Assembly (NCBI GenBank): GCA_965248605.1
Contig: CBDFJV010000006.1
Location: 434,001 to 498,000, forward strand
Length of the DNA: 64,000 bases
Direction of reading: 5' to 3'
From: CAUZJF01 sp965248605
Lineage (GTDB): Bacteria; Chloroflexota; Dehalococcoidia; Lucifugimonadales; CAUZJF01
Made by a program: the position numbers and the translations under genes. Below the pieces are notes generated by a model that saw only the letters and a list, made by a program, of their open reading frames with translations, did no database searches and was not told the origin of the DNA. Shown piece after piece: positions 18,083-26,751 of this stretch (its first letter is position 1; every line of letters begins with the position of its first letter).

Positions 18083-18362
18083 TCATTTCCATATAACTTA
18101 TGACATGCGTTGAAGGGGAGTAGTAGCGGACTGGCCGCAGCGAGCCGGCACTGTGAGACCCGGCGCCACCGTGAACTCGCCCCGGAGCATTCGGCCTGAA
18201 GGACGCCGCCAGAGCAGTCCGAGTAGGGTCGACGGTGGCCCCGTTACAGGTCTTCCCGATGCGAATCGGGAGTGAGCGCCCCGATGTCGCGTCGGGGAAG
18301 AAGGGTGGTACCGCGGGAGATCGCAATTCATATCCCGTCCCTGAGGGGACGGGTATTTTTTT
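18083..18362 (+). promoter_or_regulatory. T-box riboswitch leader of ilvB
   Basis: The invariant T-box sequence AGGGTGGTACCGCG is at 18302-18315, immediately before an intrinsic terminator, the standard transcription-attenuation layout. Upstream, GCGAGCCGG...CTGTGAG...GTGAACTCGCCCCGGAGC fits Stem I, with the specifier loop reading GAA-CTC. The specifier is thus probably CTC (18176-18178, Leu), as in other ilv-leu leaders. Uncharged tRNA-Leu would stabilise the antiterminator and switch on the cluster. The specifier call is less certain than the T-box itself. Confidence 0.9.
18334..18362 (+). terminator. T-box-controlled intrinsic terminator
   Basis: The stem CCCGTCCC/GGGACGGG with loop TGAG spans 18334-18353 and is followed by TATTTTTTT. 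It is mutually exclusive with the antiterminator formed by the preceding T-box sequence. Confidence 0.9.
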
Positions 18363-18403
18363 GCGTGGGCTGAATACGAGTCGGTAGCCTGGAGGACGAG
18401 TCG

Positions 18404-20110
18404 ATGAAGCTAAACGGGTCCCAGCTGGTCTGCGAAAGCTTGATCAGAGAGGGCGTCGAGGTAATATTCGGGTTACCCGGCGGGGCGATACTGCCGCTCT
18501 ACCAGACTCTGCCTCAATACCCGCAGCTTCGACACATCCTGGTACGCCATGAACAGGGCGCGGCGCACGCGGCCGACGGATACGCCCGCGTGAAAGGCCG
18601 GCCGGGAGTCGCCTGGGCTACCTCCGGACCGGGTGCTACTAACCTGATCACCGGCATCGCAACCGCCCAGATGGACTCGGTGCCCATGGTGGTTATCACC
18701 GGCCAGGTCTCGCGGGCCTCTATTGGCAGCGACGCCTTCCAGGAGACAGATACGACTGGGATCACGCTGCCTATAACCAAGCACAACTATCTGGTAATGG
18801 ACCCAGCCGATATTCCGCGCATCATCAAAGAGGCGTTCCATATCGCCGGCACGGGCCGACCAGGCCCAGTGCTGGTCGACGTCCCCAAGGACGTACAGAT
18901 CGAAGAGGTGGACTTCCCCAACGGACTCGACTATCCGACGAGCGTGGACTTACCGGGATACAAGCCTAACATGGAAGGTCATCCGAGCCAGATCAAGCGG
19001 GCGGCCAAGCTGATTGACGAGTCGCAACGGCCCGTGATCCTGGCCGGCCACGGCGTAATATTCTCAGAAGCCTTCGACGAGCTCAGGGAGCTGGCCGAGA
19101 AGGCACAGGTCCCAGTGATCACGACCCTTCTGGGGATAAGCTCGTTCCCCGACGATCACGTGCTGTGTGTAGGGATGCCTGGAATGCATGGAATGGCGTT
19201 TGCCAGCCTCGCAATCGAGGAAGCCGACCTGCTAATCGCTCTGGGTATGCGTTTCGACGACCGTATCACCGGCAGAGCCAGTGCGTTCGCGCTCAACTCC
19301 AAGAAGATACACGTGGACATCGACCCGTCCGAAATCGGAAAGAACGTCAAAGTCGACGTACCGATAGTCGGCGACATCAAGCGGGTGCTGAAGAAGCTCA
19401 ACAAACAGGTGAGCCAGACCGACCGCCTCGAGTGGCTGCAACACATCGAGGATCTGAAGAGAGACCATCCCTCGATGACGATCAGGGAGACCGACAAGCT
19501 GATACCTCAATACATCATCAAGCAGCTTTCAGAGGCCACGGACGGCAAAGCTTTCGTAGTCACCGGGGTTGGCCAGCACCAGATGTGGGCGGCGCAGCAC
19601 TACACGTTCACCGAGCCTCGGTCTTTCGTGACGTCCGGTGGCTCCGGATCGATGGGGTACGAGGTGCCGGGCGCCATGGGGGCCCAGGTCGGCCGCCCGG
19701 ACCGCGTCGTCTGGTCGGTCGCGGGAGATGGCGGCTTCCAGATGACCATGGCCGAGCTGGCCACACTGGTCGAGAACAAGATACCCGTGAAGTTCGCCAT
19801 CATAAACAACAACTACCTGGGCATGGTGCGCCAGTGGCAGGAGTTTTTCTACCAGAAGAGCTACGTCGCGACCTACTACACCCACAACCCCGACTTCGTG
19901 AAGCTGGCCGAGGCCTTCGGCATGCTCGGTCTGCGCGTTACCGACAAAGTGCAGGTCAGGCCCGCCATCGAGGAAGCGATGGAATACGACGGACCGGCCC
20001 TCATCGACTTCGTGGTCGAAGAGGAAGAGAACGTGTACCCGATGATTCCCGCCGGGCAGACGATCGAAGAACTCATCGAGGAGCCCCTTCCAGAGGCCGC
20101 CCGCACATGA
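18404..20110 (+). CDS. ilvB: acetolactate synthase large subunit
   Basis: 568 residues. A thiamine-diphosphate enzyme making acetolactate/acetohydroxybutyrate, the first common step of Val, Leu and Ile synthesis. The catalytic Glu lies in HEQGAAHAADGYAR, FAD-domain sequence occupies the middle, and the ThDP motif GDGGFQMTM...NNNYLGMV is C-terminal. Its stop overlaps the ilvN ATG. GGAGG lies 6-7 bases before ATG 18404. It is first in the T-box-regulated operon. Confidence 0.96.
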   Translation: MKLNGSQLVCESLIREGVEVIFGLPGGAILPLYQTLPQYPQLRHILVRHEQGAAHAADGYARVKGRPGVAWATSGPGATNLITGIATAQMDSVPMVVITGQVSRASIGSDAFQETDTTGITLPITKHNYLVMDPADIPRIIKEAFHIAGTGRPGPVLVDVPKDVQIEEVDFPNGLDYPTSVDLPGYKPNMEGHPSQIKRAAKLIDESQRPVILAGHGVIFSEAFDELRELAEKAQVPVITTLLGISSFPDDHVLCVGMPGMHGMAFASLAIEEADLLIALGMRFDDRITGRASAFALNSKKIHVDIDPSEIGKNVKVDVPIVGDIKRVLKKLNKQVSQTDRLEWLQHIEDLKRDHPSMTIRETDKLIPQYIIKQLSEATDGKAFVVTGVGQHQMWAAQHYTFTEPRSFVTSGGSGSMGYEVPGAMGAQVGRPDRVVWSVAGDGGFQMTMAELATLVENKIPVKFAIINNNYLGMVRQWQEFFYQKSYVATYYTHNPDFVKLAEAFGMLGLRVTDKVQVRPAIEEAMEYDGPALIDFVVEEEENVYPMIPAGQTIEELIEEPLPEAART

Positions 20111-20676
20111 CAACGAACGGCACCACTCCCAGACATACAATCACGGCTCTAGTCCAGGACAAGCCCGGCGTCCTCAATAGGATATCGAGCATGTTCCGCC
20201 GGCGAGGCTTCAATATCGCTAGCCTAGCCGTAGGCCACAGCGAGGAGCCGGACCTCTCACGCATGACGTTTGTCGTCGAGGGTGACGACCGGGTCGTCGA
20301 GCAGGTGACAAAGCATCTCCACAAGCTCATCGACGTCATCAAGGTCTCGGACATCTCGAACGAGAACATAGTGTCTCGCGAATTGGCCTTGATTAGAGTC
20401 AAGGCGGATGTCGAGACCCGCAGCGAGATCATGCAGATCGTCGACATATTCCGCGCGAACATCGTTGACGTCGGTGCAGACACCCTCATCGTCGAGGTGA
20501 CCGGTGACGAAGATAAGGTCGACTCTCTACACGAGTTGCTGAAAGGCTTCGGCGTGATCGAGCTGATGCGCACGGGAACCATCGCGCTCAACAGAGGCTT
20601 AGGCTCGGCGAGTCGCGACGACCGTCCGGGACGCAGATCGGCGTCCGCCCGATGGGGCGAGGCCGCGTCGGTCTAG
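20107..20676 (+). CDS. ilvN: acetolactate synthase regulatory subunit
   Basis: 189 residues. The N-terminal ACT domain (TALVQDKPGVLNRISSMFRR, GFNIASLAVGHSE) binds valine for feedback inhibition, and the C-terminal ALS_ss domain (RELALIRV, VDVGADTLIVEVTG) follows. ATG 20107 overlaps the ilvB stop (ATGA), indicating coupled 1:1 synthesis with IlvB. The last 20 residues are Arg-rich and outside the conserved domain. Confidence 0.95.
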   Translation: MTTNGTTPRHTITALVQDKPGVLNRISSMFRRRGFNIASLAVGHSEEPDLSRMTFVVEGDDRVVEQVTKHLHKLIDVIKVSDISNENIVSRELALIRVKADVETRSEIMQIVDIFRANIVDVGADTLIVEVTGDEDKVDSLHELLKGFGVIELMRTGTIALNRGLGSASRDDRPGRRSASARWGEAASV

Positions 20677-20708
20677 ACATACGAACCACAAGCGAGGCAA
20701 GACCACCA

Positions 20709-21713
20709 ATGGCCAAGATGTACTACGAAAACGACGCAGACCTGTCCTTGTTGGAGGGCAAGACCATAGGCGTGATCGGCTACGGCAGCCAGGGGCATGC
20801 CCATGCACTTAACCTCAAGGACTCCGGCATGGATGTGGTCGTGGGCCTCTACGAAGGCAGCAACAGCTGGTCCAAGGCCGAAGCCGACGGCCTCAAGGTT
20901 GCCCTGGTAGCGGACGCGGCAAACGAGTCCGACATCGTCATGATGGCGCTGCCGGACACGGCCATGGCCGAGGTGTATAAGGAGTCGGTTGAGCCGCACA
21001 TGCTGCCGGGCAAGACAATCATGTTCGCCCACGGCTTCAACATCCATTACAAGACTATCGTGCCGCCTGACAGCGTCGACGTGTCCATGGTAGCACCCAA
21101 GGCCCCCGGGCACAGGATGCGCGAGGTCTTCACAAGGGGTTCCGGGGTCCCAGGGCTCTTGGCCGTCGATCAGGACGCGTCCGGGCAGGCCCACAACGTA
21201 GGTCTTGCCTACGCCAGAGGCGTCGGGTGCACCCGAGCCGGCGTGCTAGACACGACGTTCAAGGAAGAGACCGAGACCGATCTCTTCGGCGAGCAGTCCG
21301 TCCTGTGCGGAGGCGTGACCGCGCTGATCAAGGCTGGTTTCGAGACGCTGGTCGAGGCGGGATACCAGCCCGAGTCGGCTTACTTCGAATGTATGCACGA
21401 GCTCAAGCTCATCGTCGACCTGCTATACCAGGGCGGCATGGAATACATGCGCTACTCCATCAGCGACACGGCCGAGTACGGTGACTACTCGCGTGGCCCC
21501 GTCGTGGTCGACGAGCACGTGAAAGAGAACATGAAGAAGGTGCTGACCGCCATCCAGGACGGCAGCTTCGCCCGCGAATGGATCGCGGAGAACGACGAAG
21601 GCCGCCCGCGCTTCAACCGCCTGCGCAAGGAGAACGCCGAGCACCCGATCGAAACAGTCGGCAAGGAGCTCCGCGGCATGATGACATTCTTGAAAGACTC
21701 GGACGAACTATGA
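20709..21713 (+). CDS. ilvC: ketol-acid reductoisomerase
   Basis: 334 residues, class I size. It converts acetolactate to dihydroxyisovalerate with NAD(P)H and Mg. The nucleotide-binding GVIGYGSQGHAHALNLKDSG starts about 20 residues in; VAPKAPGHRMREVF and TFKEETETDLFGEQ carry conserved catalytic and metal-binding residues. ATG 20709 matches the family start (MAKMYYENDADLSLL). It begins 32 bp after ilvN. Confidence 0.96.
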   Translation: MAKMYYENDADLSLLEGKTIGVIGYGSQGHAHALNLKDSGMDVVVGLYEGSNSWSKAEADGLKVALVADAANESDIVMMALPDTAMAEVYKESVEPHMLPGKTIMFAHGFNIHYKTIVPPDSVDVSMVAPKAPGHRMREVFTRGSGVPGLLAVDQDASGQAHNVGLAYARGVGCTRAGVLDTTFKEETETDLFGEQSVLCGGVTALIKAGFETLVEAGYQPESAYFECMHELKLIVDLLYQGGMEYMRYSISDTAEYGDYSRGPVVVDEHVKENMKKVLTAIQDGSFAREWIAENDEGRPRFNRLRKENAEHPIETVGKELRGMMTFLKDSDEL

Positions 21714-22157
21714 TGGGAGAGGGCTTTCGAGATTCGACGGTACCGCGATGCCGATAGGGAAGGCGTTGTCGCGCTGTGGACGTGCGTCTTTGGCTACGAT
21801 TCGCCACATAACGACCCTGTTGCATCGATAGAGCGGAAGATCGCTCGCGACCCAGATCTGTTCCTCGTCGCTGGAGAGAACGGCAAGGTGGTAGGGACGG
21901 TGATGGGTGGATACGATGGGCACCGCGGCTGGATTTACTCCTTGGCGGTCGATAAGGTTGAGCGCCATAGAGGTATAGGGGCGTCGCTTATGAGTGAGAT
22001 TGAACAAGAGTTGAAGGCCCTAGGTTGCCTGAAAGTCAATCTACAGATAGTGCAATCGAATGTGGGCGTCATAGAGTTCTATGAACAACTTGGGTTCGCG
22101 GTTGAGGACCGCGTGAGCATGGGGAAGCGGTTGTACGGGGAATCGATCGAAGAGTAA
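21714..22157 (+). CDS. GNAT-family N-acetyltransferase with a displaced start
   Basis: The acetyl-CoA-binding core RHRGIGASLMSEIEQ and the C-terminal FYEQLGF identify a GNAT enzyme. Coding similarity runs back to FEIRRYRDADREGVVALW at about 21726, but this frame has no ATG/GTG/TTG there. The ATG at 21713, overlapping the ilvC stop, is one base out of frame. Dropping one G from ATGGGAG would give MERAFEIRRY. It is either a frameshift mutation, a sequencing indel or unusual initiation; from GTG 21888 only 89 residues remain. Substrate is unknown. Confidence 0.65.
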   Translation, partial: WERAFEIRRYRDADREGVVALWTCVFGYDSPHNDPVASIERKIARDPDLFLVAGENGKVVGTVMGGYDGHRGWIYSLAVDKVERHRGIGASLMSEIEQELKALGCLKVNLQIVQSNVGVIEFYEQLGFAVEDRVSMGKRLYGESIEE

Positions 22158-22199
22158 CACCGACGCTTAAACACCATCAAGAACGAAGCGAGCGTACTC

Positions 22200-22289
22200 A
22201 TGAAAAGCATGGAGGCCATCCACGTAGTTCGCCGTAAGGTGCGGGTCCTGGCAGGGCTCGGCCCGGCGGACTGCGTTTTCCTTACTTAG
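22200..22289 (+). CDS. possible 29-residue leader peptide before leuA
   Basis: ATG 22200 opens a short frame ending at TAG 22289, with IHVVRRKVRVLAGL in the middle. It is Val/Leu/Arg-rich but lacks a run of Leu codons, and no clear attenuator hairpin plus U-run follows before leuA. Listed as a weak candidate because it is the only reading frame in the 192-bp gap. Confidence 0.2.
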   Translation: MKSMEAIHVVRRKVRVLAGLGPADCVFLT

Positions 22290-22349
22290 CTCAGACGACG
22301 CGTCTACTTAAGGAACGCAACGCTCAGAGCTACGAAGGGAGACCCCACC

Positions 22350-23906
22350 ATGACCGAAGACAAGGTACTGATTTTCGATACGACGCTACGGGACGGCGAG
22401 CAGTCGGCCGGTATCGGGCTGACCACCGAAGAGAAGGTGGAGATCGCCAAGCAGTTGGATCGACTTGGCGTCGACATAATCGAAGCGGGCTTTGCTGCCA
22501 GCTCGCCTGGCGACTTCAAGGCCGTCGAAGCGATCGCCAAGGAAGTAAGGCGCCCAACGATAACGTCCCTGGCACGGTGCGTCCCTGGGGACGTCGACGC
22601 CGCGTGGGAGGCGCTAAAGGATGCGGCGCATCCCCGGATTCACGTGTTCATATCGAGCTCTGACGTCCATATCATGCACCAGCTTCGAAAGAACCCCGAG
22701 GAGGTGCTGGATATTGCCGTCTCATCGGTGGAGAGGGCAAAGGGCTATTGTGAGGACGTAGAGTTCTCACCTATGGATGCGACCCGGACCGACATGGACT
22801 ACCTCTACAAGCTAGTGGAGGCCGCGATAACGGCCGGCGCCACTACGGTAAACATCCCGGACACGGTAGGCTACGCAGTTCCGACAGAGTTTGCCCAGCG
22901 CATCAAAGACGTCATGGAAAACGTGCCTAACATCGACCAGGCGCGGGTCAGCGTTCACTGCCACAACGACCTGGGTAACGCTTCGGCGAATAGCGTGGCG
23001 GCGGTGCAGGTTGGCGCCCGCCAGGTCGAGGGGTGCATCAACGGCCTCGGAGAACGGGCCGGAAACGCGTCCCTCGAAGAGGTCATCATGGCGATCGAAA
23101 CTCGCCAGGACCTGCTCGGCGTCAGCACCAACATCGACACCAGGCAGATATACCGGACCAGCCGCCTGGTAAGCGACATCACCGGATTTCCGGTCCAGCC
23201 CAACAAGGCGATCGTCGGCGCCAACGCCTTCAGACACGCCTCGGGTATCCATCAGGACGGCGTGCTCAAGGAGCGGACGACTTTCGAGATTATGGAGCCG
23301 CAGTCTATTGGCTGGCCCAGCAGCTCGCTGGTCTTGGGCAAACTGAGCGGACGGGCAGGCCTGCGCGCCCGGCTCGATGATTTGGGCTACCGGCTAGACC
23401 AAGACCAGCTCAATTCGGCGTTCGAAGCGTTCAAGGACCTGGCCGACCGAAAACGAGAGGTAACCGACGCGGACCTGGAGGCCCTAATGGCCAACCAGCG
23501 ACGCGACAAGACCGAGACCACGACATATAAGCTGGAACACGTACAGGTCTCGTGCGGAAACCACGAGATCCCGACTGCCACGGTGAGGCTAACCGACCAA
23601 GAAGGTGAGGCTGTTACTGACGCATCTACAGGCACAGGCCCTGTCGATGCTGTTTACAGAGCCATCAACCGGATTATTGGGGTGCCCAACACACTGACAG
23701 AGTTCCGTGTCGACGCTGTGACCGAAGGAATCGACGCCATTGGGGACGTAACCATCCGCATCGAGAAAGACGGTCAGACCTACGTCGGTCGCGGCACCGA
23801 TACCGACATCATCGTGGCCAGCGCCAAAGCATACATGAACGCTCTCAACCGTCTCCTCGCGATAGAGCGCGCGGAGGCAGGCGTCGCCCAGCCCACGGCT
23901 ACGTAG
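22350..23906 (+). CDS. leuA: 2-isopropylmalate synthase
   Basis: 518 residues. It condenses acetyl-CoA with 2-oxoisovalerate, the committed step to leucine. FDTTLRDGEQSAGIGL begins the TIM barrel; HCHNDLGNASANS supplies metal-binding His residues and GLGERAGNASLEEV is the family signature. The C-terminal 130 residues form the LeuA dimer/allosteric domain for leucine feedback. AGGGAG lies upstream of ATG 22350. Confidence 0.96.
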   Translation: MTEDKVLIFDTTLRDGEQSAGIGLTTEEKVEIAKQLDRLGVDIIEAGFAASSPGDFKAVEAIAKEVRRPTITSLARCVPGDVDAAWEALKDAAHPRIHVFISSSDVHIMHQLRKNPEEVLDIAVSSVERAKGYCEDVEFSPMDATRTDMDYLYKLVEAAITAGATTVNIPDTVGYAVPTEFAQRIKDVMENVPNIDQARVSVHCHNDLGNASANSVAAVQVGARQVEGCINGLGERAGNASLEEVIMAIETRQDLLGVSTNIDTRQIYRTSRLVSDITGFPVQPNKAIVGANAFRHASGIHQDGVLKERTTFEIMEPQSIGWPSSSLVLGKLSGRAGLRARLDDLGYRLDQDQLNSAFEAFKDLADRKREVTDADLEALMANQRRDKTETTTYKLEHVQVSCGNHEIPTATVRLTDQEGEAVTDASTGTGPVDAVYRAINRIIGVPNTLTEFRVDAVTEGIDAIGDVTIRIEKDGQTYVGRGTDTDIIVASAKAYMNALNRLLAIERAEAGVAQPTAT

Positions 23907-23992
23907 CGTCAGCTTACGGCCGGTCCAACTATTCGGCGGCGAACGGATACCGCTCGATTGGTGCCTCCGCGCAGTTATCACAGCGAGTTGGG

Positions 23993-24021
23993 TTGACCCT
24001 GTGCTTGGCATCTGCTACAAT
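23993..24021 (+). promoter_or_regulatory. promoter of the AbrB/PIN module
   Basis: TTGACC (23993-23998), a 17-bp spacer and TACAAT (24016-24021) form a strong sigma-70-type promoter about 30 bp before the antitoxin ATG. The module can thus be transcribed independently of leuA and would also feed leuC. Confidence 0.7.
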
Positions 24022-24052
24022 CCGCTTGGTACATCTTACCAGGAGGCGTCAA

Positions 24053-24508
24053 ATGGCTACCGTTACACTCTCGAGCAAGAACCAGATAACGCTGCCAGCG
24101 GAGATGGTACGTAGACTCAACCTGAAAGCGGGCGACAAGCTCGTCGCCGAGCTGATCGACGATCATTTCGTTCTGCTTCCCCAGCCTGAGAGCTGGACGG
24201 ACTACTTCATGGGGAGCCTCAAAGGGGTGTACGGCTCGACCAAAGAAGAAATAGACAAGTACATCGCAGAGGTCCGATACGGGCGAGATGTCGAAGAGCT
24301 CGAGGACGCCCTATCCTTCGACCGGGGGCTTCGTACCGTGTATGAAGTCACTTCACCGGCCGAAGCCCGAAGCCTTAGCATGATTCGAGAGAGTTCGGGT
24401 GTGGAAAACGCGGATAAGAAACTGCGAGAACTCGAAGAGCTACACGCAGTCAAACGCCTGGAGCACTCAGACGATAGGGCGGAGCCGCGCTACCAACGGG
24501 TCTCGTAG
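24053..24508 (+). CDS. AbrB-type antitoxin
   Basis: 151 residues. The first 45 (MATVTLSSKNQITLPAEMVR, LNLKAGDKL) form a swapped-hairpin AbrB/SpoVT DNA-binding domain. The unusually long C-terminal part presumably binds the toxin. AGGAGG lies 6-7 bases before ATG 24053. The PIN-domain toxin starts two bases after its stop. Probable role: neutralise the toxin and autoregulate the promoter at 23993. Confidence 0.83.
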   Translation: MATVTLSSKNQITLPAEMVRRLNLKAGDKLVAELIDDHFVLLPQPESWTDYFMGSLKGVYGSTKEEIDKYIAEVRYGRDVEELEDALSFDRGLRTVYEVTSPAEARSLSMIRESSGVENADKKLRELEELHAVKRLEHSDDRAEPRYQRVS

Positions 24509-24510
24509 AG

Positions 24511-24981
24511 GTGTACCGGCTTCCTCAAATCGACCGGTGGCTTCAAGACCTGAGTTCGTACCGTCGCATCGCGTTGGACACGAATACGATCATCTACGGC
24601 CTGGAGGGCGTGGCGCCGTTCCGAGAATTGGCACAGCATTTGTTCCGCTTGATGGAGCGAGGACTGGTTATCGGAACGGCGTCGACCGTCGTAGAGGCGG
24701 AGATGCTCGTGAAGCCCTTGCGGGACCGGGACCTACCAACGTTACAGAAAGTCGAGCTGTTCTTTAGAAACTCTCCAAACCTGATGATCAGGAGCGTCGA
24801 CCGAGACGTGGCGAGGCGAGCGGCCAAAGTGAGGGCTACCACAAGGATTCGGCTCCCAGACGCCATCATAGTCGCCACAGCCCTGGAGGAGCGGTGTGAC
24901 GCTATCGTCGGAAACGACTTCCAAGTCGCTTCCCAGTCCATCGAGATTCCGTATCTATGTTTAGATAACTACATTGAATAG
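24511..24981 (+). CDS. PIN-domain ribonuclease toxin (VapC-like)
   Basis: 156 residues with the acidic PIN residues in order: D in ALDTNTIIYG, E in VVEAEML, D in RLPDAIIVATAL and D in VGNDFQ. They would chelate Mg/Mn for RNA cleavage. GTG 24511 follows the antitoxin stop by 2 bp, and the 3' end reaches the leuC 5' region, so toxin and leuC share a transcript. The toxin target RNA is unknown. Confidence 0.85.
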   Translation: MYRLPQIDRWLQDLSSYRRIALDTNTIIYGLEGVAPFRELAQHLFRLMERGLVIGTASTVVEAEMLVKPLRDRDLPTLQKVELFFRNSPNLMIRSVDRDVARRAAKVRATTRIRLPDAIIVATALEERCDAIVGNDFQVASQSIEIPYLCLDNYIE

Positions 24982-24997
24982 CATTCAGGAACCGCGA

Positions 24998-26398
24998 TTG
25001 GCCCCCAAAACCATGTTCGAGAAGATCTGGGACGCGCACGTCGTCCACCAGGAGCCCGGTCAGGACGCCATATTCTACGTCGATCTCCATCTGGTGCACG
25101 AAGTCACTTCGGCCCAAGCCTTCGAGGGTCTTCGTCTGGCAGGGCGCAAGGTACGGCGCCCCGACTTAACGATTGCCACTGCCGATCACAACGTCCCTAC
25201 TTGGGACCGCTCGAGGCCCGTCACTGACGACACCTCCCGCCGTCAGCTCGAGGCACTGTCGCGGAACTGCGACGAGTTCGGCGTCACACTGCACGACATG
25301 CACAGCGAGCTCCAGGGCATTGTGCATATCATTGCGCCGGAGCAAGGGTATACACAGCCGGGAAAGACCATCGTCTGTGGGGATAGCCACACGTCCACTC
25401 ACGGCGCCTTCGGCGCCTTCGCGCTTGGAATAGGTACTACGCAGGTAGAGCAAGTCTTCGCCACGCAGTGCCTGCTCCAGGCCCAACCAAAGACTATGGA
25501 GATTAGAGTGGACGGTCCGCTGCCCTTCGGCGTTACGGCCAAGGACCTCATCCTAGGCGTGATCGGCCGGATTGGCGTTGCGGGCGCGTCTGGTCACGTG
25601 ATCGAGTACACGGGGGAAGCCATTCGTTCGCTCTCGATGGAAGGCCGGATGACCGTATGCAACATGTCCATCGAAGCCGGTGGCCGCGCTGGGATGGTGG
25701 CTCCAGACGAGACGACCTTCGAGTACCTGCGAGGCCGACCCCACGCCCCTCAAGGCGCTGACTTCGATGCGGCCGTCGACGAATGGCGAACTCTCGTGAC
25801 CGACCCAGGTGCGCACTTCGACAAAACGGTTCGAATCGACGCAGTCAACCTCGAGCCCATGGTCTCTTGGGGTACCAACCCCGGTATGGTCGTGCCCGTC
25901 ACGGAGCGGGTCCCAGATCCAGACTCATCCGATGATCCGGGCCAGAAGGAAGCGACCGTGAGGGCGTTGGAGTACATGGACCTAGAGCCCGGCACTCGAA
26001 TGCAGGACGTCAGGATCGACAGGGTTTTCCTGGGGTCGTGTACCAACGCCCGAATCGAGGACCTTCGAGCCGCGTCGCAGGTCGTCGCAGGCCGGCGCGT
26101 GCACGACGGCGTCGACGCGATGGTGGTACCAGGTTCTCAGGCCGTCAAAAAGCAGGCCGAACGGGAGGGCCTCGACGCTGTTTTCAAGGATGCCGGGTTC
26201 GACTGGCGCAACTCGGGCTGCTCAATGTGTCTAGGAATGAATCCCGACATCCTGCAACCCGGGGAGCGTTGCGCGTCGACTTCCAATCGCAACTTCGAGG
26301 GTCGCCAGGGGCGAGGCGGGCGGACCCACCTCGTCAGCCCGCAGATGGCTGCAGCCGCGGCGATAGCTGGACATTTTGTGGATATACGCGAGTGGTAG
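24998..26398 (+). CDS. leuC: 3-isopropylmalate dehydratase large subunit
   Basis: About 466 residues. An aconitase-family isomerase carrying a [4Fe-4S] cluster; cysteine ligands are in FLGSCTN and in the CSMC of SGCSMCLGMNPD. VCGDSHTSTHGAFGAFALGIGT is the family signature. TTG 24998 (MAPKTMFEKIWDAHVV) fits the family N-terminus and has AGGAA upstream; a TTG at 24974 inside the toxin gene is the alternative. It pairs with LeuD at 27094, separated from it by a second toxin-antitoxin pair. Confidence 0.95.
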   Translation: MAPKTMFEKIWDAHVVHQEPGQDAIFYVDLHLVHEVTSAQAFEGLRLAGRKVRRPDLTIATADHNVPTWDRSRPVTDDTSRRQLEALSRNCDEFGVTLHDMHSELQGIVHIIAPEQGYTQPGKTIVCGDSHTSTHGAFGAFALGIGTTQVEQVFATQCLLQAQPKTMEIRVDGPLPFGVTAKDLILGVIGRIGVAGASGHVIEYTGEAIRSLSMEGRMTVCNMSIEAGGRAGMVAPDETTFEYLRGRPHAPQGADFDAAVDEWRTLVTDPGAHFDKTVRIDAVNLEPMVSWGTNPGMVVPVTERVPDPDSSDDPGQKEATVRALEYMDLEPGTRMQDVRIDRVFLGSCTNARIEDLRAASQVVAGRRVHDGVDAMVVPGSQAVKKQAEREGLDAVFKDAGFDWRNSGCSMCLGMNPDILQPGERCASTSNRNFEGRQGRGGRTHLVSPQMAAAAAIAGHFVDIREW

Positions 26399-26418
26399 TC
26401 TAGGGGTCTTTGGCAGCG

Positions 26419-26751
26419 ATGGACGATCCGAACAACAACCTGCAAGGCAAAGCCGCCGAGTTCGCGCGGATACTCCGGGAACGCGTTCCCGAGTTGCGAG
26501 AGCGGTACGGCGTGGAATCGCTCGGCATCTTCGGCTCCTACGTCCGTGGAGAGCAGAGCGAAGATAGCGACCTGGATCTGTTAGTTGAATATAAGCGTCC
26601 GATGGGCCTGTTCAAATTCGCATCGCTGAGACGGTATATCTCTGAGATCCTTGGGGTCGATGTCGACCTAGTCCCTCGCGGTGCTCTGAAAAAGAGCATT
26701 GGTCAGAACATTCTTCGAGAAGTAGTGCCCGTATGGCCCGTACGTCCCTAG
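26419..26751 (+). CDS. mntA: MNT-type nucleotidyltransferase antitoxin (MntA-like)
   Basis: About 110 residues with the exact GS-x10-D-x-D motif of minimal nucleotidyltransferases (GSYVRGEQSEDSDLD) and a third acidic residue in VDVDLVP. Known MntA proteins silence the partner HEPN toxin by AMPylation. ATG 26419 is used, TTG 26410 being possible. Its end overlaps the HEPN gene by 19 bp. It starts about 20 bp after leuC, in the same direction. Confidence 0.87.
   Translation: MDDPNNNLQGKAAEFARILRERVPELRERYGVESLGIFGSYVRGEQSEDSDLDLLVEYKRPMGLFKFASLRRYISEILGVDVDLVPRGALKKSIGQNILREVVPVWPVRP

Noticed and set aside
19165..20109. Long frame over ilvB
   Set aside because: Arg/Gly-rich shadow; only its final part, from ATG 20107, is a real gene (ilvN).
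22158..22349. Attenuator before leuA
   Set aside because: A 29-codon frame exists, but there is no Leu codon run and no terminator hairpin with a U-tract.
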